Of a DNA stretch of 64,000 nucleotides, positions 10,290-22,400 are shown one piece after another. Within the stretch, counting starts at the first letter, position 1, and every line of letters begins with the position of its first letter. The DNA is from Maea johnstoni (lineage: Eukaryota; Annelida; Polychaeta; Spionida; Magelonidae), in assembly GCA_963942565.1 (NCBI GenBank), contig OZ012690.1, positions 8,187,088-8,251,087 on the forward strand, given 5' to 3'. The notes beneath the pieces are model-generated. The model was not told where the DNA came from. It did not search any database and worked only from the letters and a program-made list of their open reading frames with translations. Both the position numbers and the translations under genes were made by a program.

Positions 10290-12480
10290 TGCTGCAGGAC
10301 CAGACTAGCCATGCTGTATTATGTGATAAGATTGGTCATTATAAAAACACGTTCCCATTACAGCAATTCATTACACTTAGAACATGACTATTTAGATTAT
10401 CAGGTGTTTATAATGGCTGACCTGTTGACAAAGGGGCCGGCTCTGATAGCTAAGTGGTGTAGGTGTTACCACTGATTGCTAGTCGTTTAAAGTATTCCCA
10501 TTAAGTTTCTTTTACGCCTATTAAAGTAATAGCAATGGTAAGGTCCAATAATAATGCAATGTAATGTAATATAATATGTGTTGACCATATACGTTGATAA
10601 GAAATTACAAACACAAAATCAATAGTGGCAAGAGTGGTAACTTTACAATAAACAAGTCTTTAGTACACAAGTAAATGCGGGCACACCTTATGGTGTGCAA
10701 TAATAGCTAGCACCTCACTGGGAACCTTAAGCTGGTGTGGCACCCTGCGCGCCTTGTAAAAGAAGGGCGATGTGTGGATCTGCCTATGGATTCCATGCAT
10801 CTAAACGATCCCTTGGTCCATTTTCGAAGGCTCTGCTCTTACTCTCCCTCTTTCTTCTTTCACCGAGAATAATCATGCTTTGCCATTGATCTTCAACAAT
10901 GACAATGGACCACTTTTGCTGATACCTTATGGCACTAAATGACCTTCGTGTGTCGATGGGTCTTTAAACATTCTCATTCATTCACAAGTAAATGGGTTAA
11001 CTAACAGAACTGTACGCTTAAATAAATACTAGTATATATTAGCTAACAGTCATCAATACAAGGATTATACACGCATGAGTGCTCTCGTAGGATGCGAACG
11101 GTTCTTTCTTAGGATAAAAATCCTTCTCTACAAACTTTTTATGAGAAACTCCCTCTCACTTATCTGTAAACTATATCTACAGCCGTACCGAAAATGGCCA
11201 AAAAAGTAATCATTTCCTCAAACTCAACTCCTTCTATCTGCCCCCTGGCATCCATCGTAGTACTTTTCTGGGATTGCAGTCCATTTTCCCTCAAAAGTAG
11301 TGCCTAGGTTACTGATTTCAATGAAGATTTGTGTATATTGTTGTTCTTAAGAAGGACATTGCATGAGAATGTGCTTTGCATTCACAATAGCGGAATAGTC
11401 GCATCGGTTGCATATTGTATTCTGTGACTTGAAATCAGCCCTTTTAACCTGAACTCATCTGATTTCATTCTACTAGATCCTGTTCCAAACTAGTATGTAA
11501 TTCGACCATCTAGTTTTGCTATAAGTAGTTGCTGTTGATAAACAGTTTATTGTCCAATCCAGATAATGACATTCATTACATGCAATACACAAGTGGTACT
11601 AGTAAATATCCGGCCAGCCACAAAGGCTTATAATGGACCAAATACAATACATAATACACTTATGAAAATTATCAGACAATTCAGTATACACAATGTACAA
11701 TATGTTATCTAATCAATCATAAAAAATCTTATATTGAGTCTTGTATATAAGGAGTCACTTCTTTTACACACAATTTTCTAATACCCATCTAATAAATCTC
11801 AATAATCGAGTCAGCCGAGTTTGTGTCGAGTAGGTAAAAATGACTAGTATGTTCTAATAACAATCAGTTGCAAGTTGACATTTGTGACCTATTTTACATC
11901 CTATTGAGACAAAATGATGCAGTTTTTGACAAAATCATCTGATTGAAATATAACCCTAAGTTGCTCCAAATCAGTGAGTTCTGTAAAGTTAGGATATTGC
12001 AAATAGGCCAGTTGTAATATGAGATTTCTAAAACCGTCATAAAAAGCCCATTTAACAAATCCTTTAGTAGTCCTTTAGTTTAACATGTTTATACTTGTGT
12101 TAAAGAGGCCTATTCTTCTAGCTGCGTTACGAATGTCATACACGGTACTATTGTAATTGTTAAAACGACTTTCTTCTTTGTTCCGCATAAAAATGTGTTC
12201 GTTCTCAATTCGAATACTTTCCTAATAATATCACCATGCTCCATTTTTAGGATAGTAAGAGCAAACAATAGCTTTTTCACAATCATAAAATAATGTAGTA
12301 AGTAAGTGACAAGTCGGTTGTGTGCAGTTATAGCCTCTGGTGCCAATGATTTATACAGGTTAAGATGTGTGTAAGCAGCAAAAATGTTAAGAAAGTGTAT
12401 TGGTGTTACTACTACCAGGCTACTGTAGCTTTCAAAATGTAATGTCCAGTGGCCTATGATATACCAATTCATTAATATAT
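10290..12480. other. Unassigned AT-rich stretch
   Basis: A 5' fragment of SINE family 2 lies at about 10437-10486. Otherwise I see no repeat family, RNA gene or convincing exon. The minus-strand frame at 12110-12472 has no recognisable domain. Confidence 0.4.
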
Positions 12481-12604
12481 GATATACAACATCTGTTAAA
12501 AGATGTAGTTATCATATAACTATATGGATATCAACATCTATCCTTTGAAAATGAATGTAGTGCGCCTTTGAACATGTTTATATAGAAAGGGCGCGATATC
12601 AAAT

Positions 12605-12615
12605 GACAATATTAC

Positions 12616-12675
<60 letters not shown>
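12605..12675. repeat. (TTA)n microsatellite in a duplicated AT-rich context
   Basis: About 23 TTA units. Flanking 50-bp segments carrying GGCCTATGATATACCAATT (near 12430-12485) and GCCTATGATATACCAATTTA (near 12716-12760) are diverged direct repeats on either side. Confidence 0.85.
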
Positions 12676-12676
<1 letters not shown>

Positions 12677-13045
12677 ATATGATATATTGCATATCATATA
12701 CGATATAATGTCCAATAGCCTATGATATACCAATTTATCAATATATGATATGCAATATATGATATATTGCATATCATATACAATATAATATGATATTTCA
12801 GTACAGGCCTTTTATGTCGTGACATTCCATCAAATAAGATTTTGTGTTCAGTTTGTATTGTATTGTATGTCAATTGACTGCACAAAAAGTACAAAATCAA
12901 TTAGTTAGCAGTGAGTAAATAATTATTTTGTGACTTACTCATGTACTTACTGTTGCTATGTGTACTCGTGTAGAAGTCTTGAACGAAAGTGACGAAAAGT
13001 TGTATTGGATACTGGACCAGTTCCCTTGACTTCTCTTGAATGGGA

Positions 13046-13545
13046 TTAACCTGGACTACTGCTAGGTAGGACCTGATCACTCAAGGTTTTCCTCCTCCGC
13101 CAGTAGCCAGGGTTTCTCACATGATAATCCTGGACTACTTCCAGGTAGGACCTGATCACTCAAGGTTTTCCTCCTCCGCCAGTAGCCAGGGTTTCTCACA
13201 TGATAATCCTGGACTACTTCCAGGTAGGACCTGATCACTCAAGGTTTTCCTCCTCCGCCAGTAGCCAGGGTTTCTCACATGATAATCCTGGACTACTTCC
13301 AGGTAGGACCTGATCACTCAAGGTTTTCCTCCTCGGCCAGTAGCCAGGGTTTCTCACATGATAATCCTGGACTACTTCCAGGTAGGACCTGATCACTCAA
13401 GGTTTTCCTCCTCCGCCAGTAGCCAGGGTTTCTCACATGATAATCCTGGACTATTTCCAGGTAGGACCTGATCACTCAAGGTTTTCCTCCTCGGCCAGTA
13501 GCCAGTGTTTCTCTTCGGATAATCCTGGACTATTTCCAGGAAGAC
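13046..13545. repeat. 79-bp minisatellite, about 6.3 copies
   Basis: ACCTGATCAC recurs at 13071, 13150, 13229, 13308, 13387 and 13466, an exact 79-bp period. Copies are nearly identical except the first and last. It is head-to-tail with no unique spacers, so it is not a CRISPR array. Confidence 0.95.
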
Positions 13546-14155
13546 AAGCAATATGTCACACAGCACAAACATTTAATTGCTGCACCAGTCGACCGGACGC
13601 CTACCTGTGCCTAGTCGTACAAACACCCATGGATGATATGTCAAAAAATTAATGACCCACGTAGCTTGTGAAACCAAGCTATATTCAGTTGTGAGGTCAT
13701 ACATGCATGATGCATCCATTCCCCGGAAACTTAGTGACAATATGGTGTGCGGTCATGTATTTACCCTGGCTGGCCACGCATTTAGTGCAAGAATTAAATA
13801 TCGGCACTGTACATGTCAACTCTCCTGATTTGAGCAGTACTCTCCTGATTTCAGACCACAAATTTGCTGTTTCCTAATAGAGCATCTGATTTGAAGAAAT
13901 CTCCTGAATAGCTACAGATTTGCAGACTTTCAAAAATCATCCACCCTTACCCAGCAAGAAGGTCAGTCTGCTTCTCCCATGTCTGTGTATCTCACCCTAT
14001 GGCCCACTCCTTAGCTATAATATTAATTGTACCCCTGGTGGCCAGGATTGGAACTAAACTAGGCGCTAAGAGCGAACCATATAAAATCTCCTGATTTTGA
14101 ATGGTTGAATATTGACAGGTATGGTGTGTGCAGTGGTCAGCACTGTATTTATTTG
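13546..14155. other. Unassigned spacer
   Basis: No gene or repeat family recognised. A short direct repeat, ACTCTCCTGATTT, appears twice near 13819-13853. Confidence 0.35.
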
Positions 14156-14624
14156 CCCGGGGGAGGGGGGGGGGGGGCACTCAGGTACAGAGGGGGGCCG
14201 CACCCGTGTTACGTGTTTCGCGGAAGAAGGGGTCTTTTCTAAGACCTCCGCATGTCCGGGATTTTGTAAAAGAAGGGTACTTTTTTGTACCTGGGTACGA
14301 AGTATGGGGGGGGGGGGTGAAAATCCCCTTACAATCCACGAAATATACTCTGCTCTGACGCCGAGTGACTCCCGAAGTGACTGGGCTTCCGAGTCTGCTG
14401 CCGCTAAAGACGCAGAGGGTTATAAAATCTAAAGTTGAAATACGTGTTCCTGTTCATCCAATGTCCGTGTTTTGATAAAAGAAGGGGTGTTTATTTACTA
14501 GAAAAAGTCGTTTTTTTTAATATAAGGGTGCTCTTTTGGCCTGAAATCAGTGCTCTAGGGTTATTTTTAAATTTTGATAACGAGGGTATGTACCCCGTAA
14601 ATACCGAAGTGCCCCCACCCCGGG
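14156..14624 (+). mobile_element. G-run inverted-repeat element (family GR), copy 2
   Basis: Same order as 4831-5301: GGCACTCAGGTACAGAGG, GAAGAAGGGGTCTTTTCTAA, AGACCTCCGCATGTCC, GACGCCGAGTGACTCCCGAA, TTTTGATAAAAGAAGGGG and a GTGCCCCC...CGGG end. I could not find a matching TSD, so the edges may have decayed. Confidence 0.75.
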
Positions 14625-14629
14625 CAGCT

Positions 14630-15080
14630 GCGACGTGCAACAACACCACTGGCCCCGTTGCAAGTTGCAAATGAATTCGGCAAAAAACGGCAATGGGGCA
14701 AGCTGAATGAGACCCTGACTTGCCCCGCTCGGCAAGTAATGTTTTGGGCAAAGACCGATCTCACCTTTGTTTAATAGAGTGGTAGGGCAAGTGGAAGTGC
14801 CGCAGGGGCCAGCCAACTTTAGGGGCAACTTGCCCCGCTCAGAAAATAATGTTTTGCAACCTATGTTGCACCCTGCATACCATTTGAGCCTTATCAATAG
14901 GGTTGGCGCTTTTTATATAAAATGACAGAAAATGTTTTAGGACTCCAATACAGTAATCATTTGACGTTTTGTCTAACTATTGCTGAGGGCAAAGAGTGGA
15001 TAATATGATTATGTGTTAATCAATCATAATGTCTGCGTATTTGAAACACCAAAAATGTCGATCCACCGGGTACGCAACCG
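14630..15080. other. Unassigned, with a locally repeated CTTGCCCCGCTC motif
   Basis: CTTGCCCCGCTC followed within a few bases by AATGTTTTG occurs near 14718 and again near 14829, a diverged 110-bp direct repeat. No gene is seen. Confidence 0.4.
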
Positions 15081-15084
15081 GCAC

Positions 15085-15300
15085 GTCTCACTGAACAACC
15101 TGGCTGCGGCGAATAGCCCAAAGGCTGCGTTCTGTGCTTGTTGGTGCGCAACTTTCTCTATAATGTAAAAGATACGAGAGCCCTCATTGGTCTTTGTCTC
15201 TTAGTGACGTCACACTGACGCCAGATTCGAGGATCCTGGGTTAACTAGATCTTCACTATAGCGCATAGAGTAATTGATATTTTGCTACACATCCATTATT
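15085..15300 (-). repeat. Interspersed repeat with GACCAATTAC-type blocks, minus strand
   Basis: Reverse of the order at 8225-8450: GGCTGCGGCGAATAGCCCA, GTTCTGTGC, ACGAGAGCCCTCATTGGTCT, TTAGTGACGTCAC, then CTATAGCGCATAGAGTAAT. Confidence 0.6.
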
Positions 15301-15756
15301 TTATTCATCTTACCTGTAGGGCCCTATGAGGAGTCCGGCCATACTGGATTATGAAGAAAGCTGGGCCACTTAGCCACTGCTTAAATGAGATGCAAAAATA
15401 AATTTTATGTCAGTCCTTTCTGAGTCATAAAAAAGAAATTCATCACTTCTAGTCCGACCATTTGGGCCTCCTTTTACAACAGTATTAAACAATATGATAT
15501 CATTGTTATTAATCTTTGAGCAGTGGATTTGATGCCATTGGACTCACTGCAGACTGGGACCACTATGGAAATAAGTTTTTAACATTAAGTGCATATATCC
15601 TGTGTCTGGTTAGAATTCTCTTGCATAGCAGTTAATGACTCTCCATCTAGTCACCTTTATAGATGCTGTTCACCTGTATACGTCTTACTAGACCGAATCA
15701 AATCAAATCAAATCAAATCATATGGTTAACTTCTGTCTTGACCCAGTTCATATTAA

Positions 15757-15985
15757 CCCATTCATGCTCACAACAGCTAAAACAGCCTGACAATTTTGAT
15801 GAAATATTGCAGGCAAAAACATATTCGGGAAAATATCTTATGGAGAAATGTTTATTAGTATATCAATAACAACTCTCCTTCAAATATCTTGTTAAAAATT
15901 AATCTTAATTCAAAAAGTGTTGTCATAAGTATCAGAGATTCAGACGAAAGTTTCTGGAGAAATCCTTAAGTTAACATAACATGGG
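15757..15985 (+). mobile_element. TTAA-flanked MITE (family TT2)
   Basis: TTAA|CCCATTCATGCTCACA on the left, ACATGGG|TTAA on the right, 229 bp, the same length as 9330-9558. The internal AACTCTCCTTCAAATAT block matches the reverse of the other copy, so the insert is in the opposite sense. Confidence 0.7.
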
Positions 15986-16129
15986 TTAACATAATCATGT
16001 CTCTGTCCTGTGAAGGATACTATGTAAGTATAGAACTTCTGAAAAGAAAAGGCCGCGCAGCATCACTTTGCCAAATGATGTATTAGTCTGTTTGAGGCAC
16101 CCCTGGAGGAAGGCGGGGGTACTCAACCC

Positions 16130-16325
16130 GTAACTACTAGGGTTAATGTTAGGGTTAGGAATCAGGTCCACGGTTAGGGTTAGGGTTACCCAACCCTACA
16201 CTAGCCCTAACCCTGGACCCAATTCTTAACCCTAATCCTAGGTAGGGGTTAGGGTCCAGGGTTAGGGTTAAGGCTACCTAAATCCTAATACTAACCCCAG
16301 CCCTAACCCTTGTTAGGGTATTCAA
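16130..16325. repeat. Degenerate telomere-like TTAGGG repeats in both orientations
   Basis: GTTAGGGTTAGGGTTACCC changes abruptly to ACCCAACCCTACACTAGCCC, then back to TAGGGTTAGGG and finally to CCCTAACCC. The block contains at least four orientation switches within 200 bp. Confidence 0.75.
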
Positions 16326-16388
16326 AGTTCATAAGTTTCCTTGACCACCTTCCTGAGGACTGCGCGTTTATAGAGTCTACCTAACTTA

Positions 16389-16560
16389 CCATGCCCCTGG
16401 AGAAAAGCGGAGGAACTGAACCCGTGAGTACCATGTCCCTGGAGGAAAGCGGAGGAACTAAACTCGTAACTACCATGCCCCTGGAGGAGGGGGAGGAACT
16501 AAACCCGTCACTGCCATGCCCCTGGAGGAAAGCGGAGGAATTAAACTCGTAGCAACATGA
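16389..16560. repeat. 42-bp minisatellite, four copies
   Basis: CCATGCCCCTGGAG starts copies at 16389, 16431, 16473 and 16514, each followed by GCGGAGGAACTAAAC. A related single unit lies near 16097. The period is a multiple of three, so it reads as a repetitive peptide on the minus strand, but nothing supports translation. Confidence 0.85.
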
Positions 16561-16710
16561 AAAGTTCAGTTGGTCGGTCCTAAGGACTTTATGTTGCTTG
16601 GAAAACTGCCCTATGTCCATTTGTTATGACTGTTTTTTCGAAGATGACCATGAATTAGGAAACAAGACAATAAACGGACCCCTATACTAATTACACTATT
16701 TGAACTGCAC

Positions 16711-16985
16711 AAAGTAGCTCAGTTGGTTAGGTGTCGGACTAGTACTAGTAATGAGTAGGTCGCTGGTTCCATTCCCGGCCGGGGCACTTTGGTCTGTCCT
16801 TATATTTAGGCAAGACAGTTAATTCCATATTGCCTCAGTCCACCCAGCTGAAAAATGAGTACCTAGCATAAATAAGGCAGTGCTTAGAGCCTGTGCACTA
16901 TATGCTGCCAGCTGCTCTGGAATTTCCTTCGGGGGATTGAAATGGTTTCCGTGTGTACAGTGCCTGCTAGGGAAGGAAATATGTG
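16711..16985 (+). repeat. tRNA-derived SINE, family 1, longest copy
   Basis: A box TAGCTCAGTTGG, then GTCGGACTAGTA, B box GGTTCCATTCC, then GGCACTTTGGTCTGTCC, GGCAAGACAGTTAATTCC and a TCCACCCAGCTG segment shared with 4268-4399. The body continues to about 16985. It is tRNA-like over the first 80 bp only. Confidence 0.8.
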
Positions 16986-16989
16986 TGAA

Positions 16990-17460
16990 CATTTCTGTGG
17001 ATACAAGACTTTAATCCAAATACCTTTACATTTACTATGTAGTGAACATGAATACTGGTACTATATCTAATATAATCCTAAGTTTGTTATTTAGGATAAA
17101 TTGTGCTGCCTTTATGATGTCTTATTCAATTTTGACTCTATCTCATTTAATTTTGGTTTTGCAACACATACTTTTCAGAAAATTTGATAAAATGGTAATG
17201 TAAGGATTTTCTATAACTTTTTCAGTGACGAAAAAGTGAAAAAGAAGTAATGTTATCCAAACTTAAAAACACTTTTGGCCATTTTAATATTTATCTACTT
17301 AGTGGACAGAATAGCTTATAGATTCATGTCTAAATTACATTTATAGAGTTACGTTGTATTCCTGTGACTGGTAGAATACAACATTACCACATCTTACCAA
17401 AACACCCTATAGATGGCGCCACTTTACTCGAAAGTACGCGTGTGACTGGAGGACACCCTC
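16990..17460. other. Unassigned AT-rich spacer
   Basis: No gene or repeat family recognised. Confidence 0.35.
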
Positions 17461-17465
17461 TTCTT

Positions 17466-17790
17466 ATAGCGGATTTGTGAAAAAGTGTGCACTTTGTATT
17501 AAAAGCGTGAAACTTGGTATGGTGATACATATAACTATACTGAACATTTTCAGAAATGGAGTCGTCGCACCCGTGCCCCCTGTTGGCAGGTGTTCAATAT
17601 TCTTATTGAAGTTAATTTGATTGAATAAAGACTTTGACATCATAACTCCATACTATATTGCCACTCTAAACTCGGGTGTTATCGGTAAGCCTGAGTGTAG
17701 GTGGCGCTACCTGCCACCAGAGGGCACTGCTGCGACGCCTCCATATCTGAAAATGTTCAGTTTAGTTATATGTACTAAATCCGCCTGACA
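17466..17790. mobile_element. Imperfect foldback carrying paired CTCF-like motifs
   Basis: GCGGATTTGTG...ACATATAACTATACTGAAC...TTTTCAGAAATGGAGTCG on the left is mirrored by CGCCTCCATATCTGAAAA...AGTTATATGT...AAATCCGC on the right. Inside each arm is a CTCF-like core: CCGTGCCCCCTGTTGGCAGG (17571-17590, reverse) and GCCACCAGAGGGCACTGC (17713-17730, forward). Confidence 0.55.
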
Positions 17791-17882
17791 ATTAATAATT
17801 TATCTCGAAAGAGCATATTCGAACGATTCTTTCATGCACGGAATGAGACAAATGGTGACATCCGTAATTAACTAGCAAGTTT

Positions 17883-18303
17883 CCCGGGGGGGGGGGGGGG
17901 GGGGGGGGGGGCACTTGGGTATTTAGGGGGGTGCATACGTTCGTTATCAAAATTAAAAAATACCCCTAAAGCACTGATTTCTGGCCAAAAAAACACCCTT
18001 ATTTTAATAAAACGCTGATTTTTTCCACGAAATAAACACCCCTTCTTTTATCAAAACACTGACATTGGATGAACGGGAACACATATTTTAACTTAAGATT
18101 TAATAATCCTCACTTCGGCAGTCACTCGGCGTCAGAGCCGCGTATATTTTGTGGATTGTAAGGGGATTTTGACCCCCATACTTCGTACCTTGGTACAAAA
18201 AAATACCCTTCTTTTACAAAATCGCGGACATGCGGAGGTCTTAAAAAAAGACCCCTTCTTCCGCGAAATACGTAACTAAGGTGCGTGCCCCCTCTGTACC
18301 TGA

Positions 18304-18338
<35 letters not shown>

Positions 18339-18339
18339 G
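17883..18339 (-). mobile_element. G-run inverted-repeat element (family GR), copy 3
   Basis: Inverted relative to 4831 and 14156. Perfect 8-bp duplications GCAAGTTT lie at 17875-17882 and 18340-18347. Terminal homopolymers are long (G at 17886-17911, C at 18307-18336), so exact length is uncertain. Confidence 0.8.
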
Positions 18340-18347
18340 GCAAGTTT

Positions 18348-19499
18348 CACTCAAAAGTTCATCCAGAGATCGTCATCCCAATCTATAACATTTTTGATAA
18401 TACTTTATGGAATGAACAATGATTTTAAAAAGTAGTTGAATAGAAGTTGATTCTAGAAGTAGTATGTTTATTTGCCGTAACTTCTAGTTACATATATTGA
18501 AACTGTGCGTGATTTTTCACTTTTAAAAGCAATTTGGAAGATTATTTTCTGCTGTGCTCAAGTTTTCATTTTCTGCGATTTGGACATTACTTCTGTGTAC
18601 TTAAACTCGTGCCAAGACATACTGATCTTCACTTACAGGTGCTTTAAAGAGACTTGGAACAGGGACATTATCATTATTCCAATTAATAAGCCTCACTTAC
18701 TAGTTCTATATATGTACAAGGTATACACAAAATCTTCCAGAAAATAATCAAATGCGTCAGTATAAATTTCATTCGGTTAAATAGGAAAAGGATCGAATAT
18801 TTTGGATAAAATACAATAAACTTTCTATAATAATATATATCAATACGAAAAATAAAAAGCAAGCCGTTTCCAATCTTAAATGTTAATGGGGTGTTTTTAT
18901 ACAAACATGTTATTCCTTTATTTCGACATTTGTTTGAAAGTTACAAGTAGCCATTTGGCTTAAATCGCCAAGCATTTCACGACACAGTTGTGGAAGAGTC
19001 CGCTCTTGCCCTGCGGCGTGAAGATATCGTCTGGGATAATTGTTTTATCTTCACCTCATTTTCGGATTAGTATTGTGTTTTCCTCTTTGAAGTCACCCGC
19101 TGTCCTGCAGATAGTTTATAGCAGGCTGTAGACCGATTCACTCATATATTAGTTCGCGGTAATAACAAGTACACAAGGCAGGCGGCGTCATTCAAACAGA
19201 TAGTGACCATATACACTCGAACACTATCATATAACTTCTTTAAGGAATTAATCTACATCATTGATAGGTATTTGATGATATTTAACACTAATGATTGTCT
19301 CCCAGGATTAAAAGTAGTTCGTAAGATGACCTATTTATCAGTGCGCGCGGTGATTAGGTTATGTTTAGAGTTGGTCCGAATGGAGCGAAAGACAAGGACG
19401 GTGTCTAGACAGTAGGATGGCCCGTGGTTCTTGGGGTAACATCGCAACCCTCTGGTTCGAGTCGGATCCTAACTATTAGTGAACTTTTCGAAGAAAGCT
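18348..19499 (+). promoter_or_regulatory. Probable 5' flanking and untranslated region of the FREM-like gene
   Basis: This is the transposon-poor DNA between the GR element and the start codon. The reading frame of the gene is closed upstream by a TAA at 19470-19472, which argues that the ATG at 19500 is the true start if no intron intervenes. No clear TATA box or initiator can be assigned, and an upstream non-coding exon cannot be excluded. Confidence 0.4.
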
Positions 19500-22400
19500 A
19501 TGGCAGGGAAGTGTCGGAGCAGTGTGTCAACCCGTTCTGTTTTCTTGGCTGTAGCCGCAATTGGACTTCTCAACTTGTGTCATCGCTGTAGCGCGCAGCC
19601 AAGACTGAGCGAAAGACTGATTATTGAGAAAAATGCTCTCCTTCAAGTTCGTTTCGGTAGAACGGTCGATTTGGACCCGGTAGAAAACCTCCGACTACGG
19701 GTCATGGATGGAGATTCTTGTCTGGTGAACATTTTGCAAAACGACCCACTATCACAACAACCGGGAAGATTGCAGACGACCACTAACACTGCGACAACTT
19801 TCCCCTGTAACTTCAAAAAGGGCGATGTCAGGTATACACATTTCGGTACAAGACACCCACCTGAAGATAAAATCCGTCTGCAACTCCGCTACGATTCCAA
19901 CACGGAAACTATCATCGTACCCTTCACAATAGAAGTAGATGTTCTTTTCACGCAGCTTGAGATTGTAACGAAAAACATGCCGTTGACTGTGGAAAAAGTT
20001 CGCGGCTTGAGTAACCCCATACGGCGGCGACAATTGCAATTAACTTACGATAGAAGTACGGAGAGTTGTAAGGTGACAGTTCTACATCAAGGTAGCGGGC
20101 TGCCCAGGTATGGTCAGGTAGTGGATGATGGAGGGGGGTTGCTCATGAGGGACTGCGATGATTTTCTTCAAGGGGACGTCCAGTATCGACACACCGGTGG
20201 ACCCTCCCCAAGTAGGGACTACATCCCTATGATGGTAGAACTCGTTAATAAGGAAAGCGGCGAGATGAAAAGGGAATATTTCCAGATGATGGTCAGAATC
20301 CGAGAAGCTGAGGAAAACATACCACCAGCGGTCAGCTACACATCACTACTCGTCATGGAGGTTGACCAGTTCGTCATGACGGCAATAACGCCGGAAATAT
20401 TATCCGCAGAAGACACCGAAACAATCGCAAATAAACTTATTTTCAATATAACACAGCCATTGGGATTGGGAGAAGGAAAGATAGTCAGTACAGACGATCA
20501 AACCCAAGCGATTAAATCCTTTTATCAAAAAGATGTGCAGGATTTAAAAATCGCCTACAAGCCTCCTGCTACGGATTCTGAAACTCGACGAGTGTTTTCT
20601 GTTGGAATGCAGGTTGTGGATGAGGATGGGGGGAACTCCGATCCGTTCATGCTGATGATTGTTTTGAAACCCATGAACACCCTCGCACCTGTGGTTACCC
20701 GTAACACAGGTGTGCAGTTATTCGAGGGGCAGTCTCGTTTATTGTACAGCCCCCGTAGCTTAGAGATCTCGGATGAGGATAATTTGGAGGACGTGCGCCT
20801 GACGGTGATTGATGGTTTACACCATGGTAAGCTCTTAATAATGGGGCATGAGAGTAAGTTTTTCACTCCAGCAGATCTGGATGCTGGCATCGTGGTCTAC
20901 CAGCATGACGGCAGCGACACTTACAGTGACAACATCATCTTTGGTATGACGGACGGCGAACATAACGTAGAATTCCTCTTTCCTGTAACAATCTACCCAA
21001 TAGATGACGAACCACCAATACTTAATGTCAACACAGGACTGATGATCAATAAAAATGAACTAGTAGAGATCACTCCTGATGTTCTTAGTGCCACAGATAT
21101 TGATAGCGATGTCTCAAACCTACATTTTATTGTGGATGCCCCATTTTCAACTGAAGGGGAGATCGTTAAGAGGCAGTTTGAGCGTCCGGATGATACTACT
21201 GGTTGGAGGGAACTCGGAGGAATCTGGGAAAAACCTGTGAGAAAATGGAAACAGTCGGACATCATGGAGGGGAAAATATTTTACCGTCATATCGGTCCTC
21301 ACCGTTCCACTTTTGTGATGGATCGGATAAATTTCCATCTCTTAGATACTGCTGATCCGCCAAATAAATCGGGCATGCATGCGTTAACCGTGAAAGTCAT
21401 GCCTGTTGATGATCAACCACCATACCTGTATCCGGAAACCCCTCTGAAGATGCAGGTGGAAGAATTCCAACTTTCTCCATTCACGCGGCACGTACTACGC
21501 TACACGGACCTGGATTCCAACGATCGGGAGCTGAAGTACACAATCACCAAGCAGCCTTACGATACGGATGACCGAAGCCCCCTGGAGGCGGGGAAGATCG
21601 TATGGACGGACAATCCGGACGAGGTGATGGATATGTTCACACAGGCTCAAGTTAATCACCATAAGATCGCCTACCGTCCACCTAGCACCGAATCCGGGGT
21701 GGCGCCAAGAATGCTTGAATTCAGGTATACCGTTCAGGACACAAACGGTAATGTCCTCCCGGACCAAGTGTTCACCATTATGCTGCAACCGGTGAACAAT
21801 CAACCACCTGTTGTTACGAACCGTGGAGTGGATGTCTATGAAAACGGCGTGAGCGTCATTACGACAGAAAATTTAGATGTTCAGGACCGAGACACAGATG
21901 AAAGTCATATCTCTTTCACTGTGACGGAGCTTCCAAAGCATGGGCTGCTGCAGTATGGTAATCGTAACATGCGCGTGGGGCAGATTTTCCGCAAAACGGA
22001 CATCGCATCGGGAAGGATCATGTACATCAACCGTGGTGTGGAGATGGATACGGATGATTTTTCCGTAGACGTAAGCGATGGGGTTCACCACGTACCGGTA
22101 ACTTTCCGAATGACAATCCAAAGCGTGGATGACGAGAAACCTATCATAGAGCTGCCCCCTGGTGAGCTCGGGCTACATATTAACGTGCCAGAAGGACAGG
22201 CCACACCCATCACATCTCAGGTGCTGAAAGCGACCGACCCGGACACCAACGATCTCATGCTCACCTTCATCATAGAGGTCCTCCCGAGAAAGGGTGCAAT
22301 ACTCGTAAGTGGACGCCCGTCACGACACTTCACACAACAAGATGTGATACAGGGAAATGTCGAGTATCTCCATACAGGTGGAGAGATCGGGATACGCCCA

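Noticed and set aside
12110-12472. 120-codon minus-strand frame
   Set aside because: No domain recognised, no splice-site context and no codon bias; checked for a LINE reverse-transcriptase tail and not convinced.
13046-13545. CRISPR-like regular array
   Set aside because: The 79-bp units are contiguous with no unique spacers, and the DNA is animal nuclear sequence. It is a minisatellite.
19413-19471. tRNA-like sequence just before the start codon (GGTTCGAGTCG and a TAGGAT/ATCCTA stem)
   Set aside because: Only 59 nt; neither a T stem nor an anticodon arm pairs properly, so it is not a tRNA gene. Probably chance or a decayed SINE.
19479-19499. GTG as the start codon of the FREM-like protein, adding seven residues
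   Set aside because: Animal genes start at ATG. The ATG at 19500 has a good context and is followed directly by a normal signal peptide.
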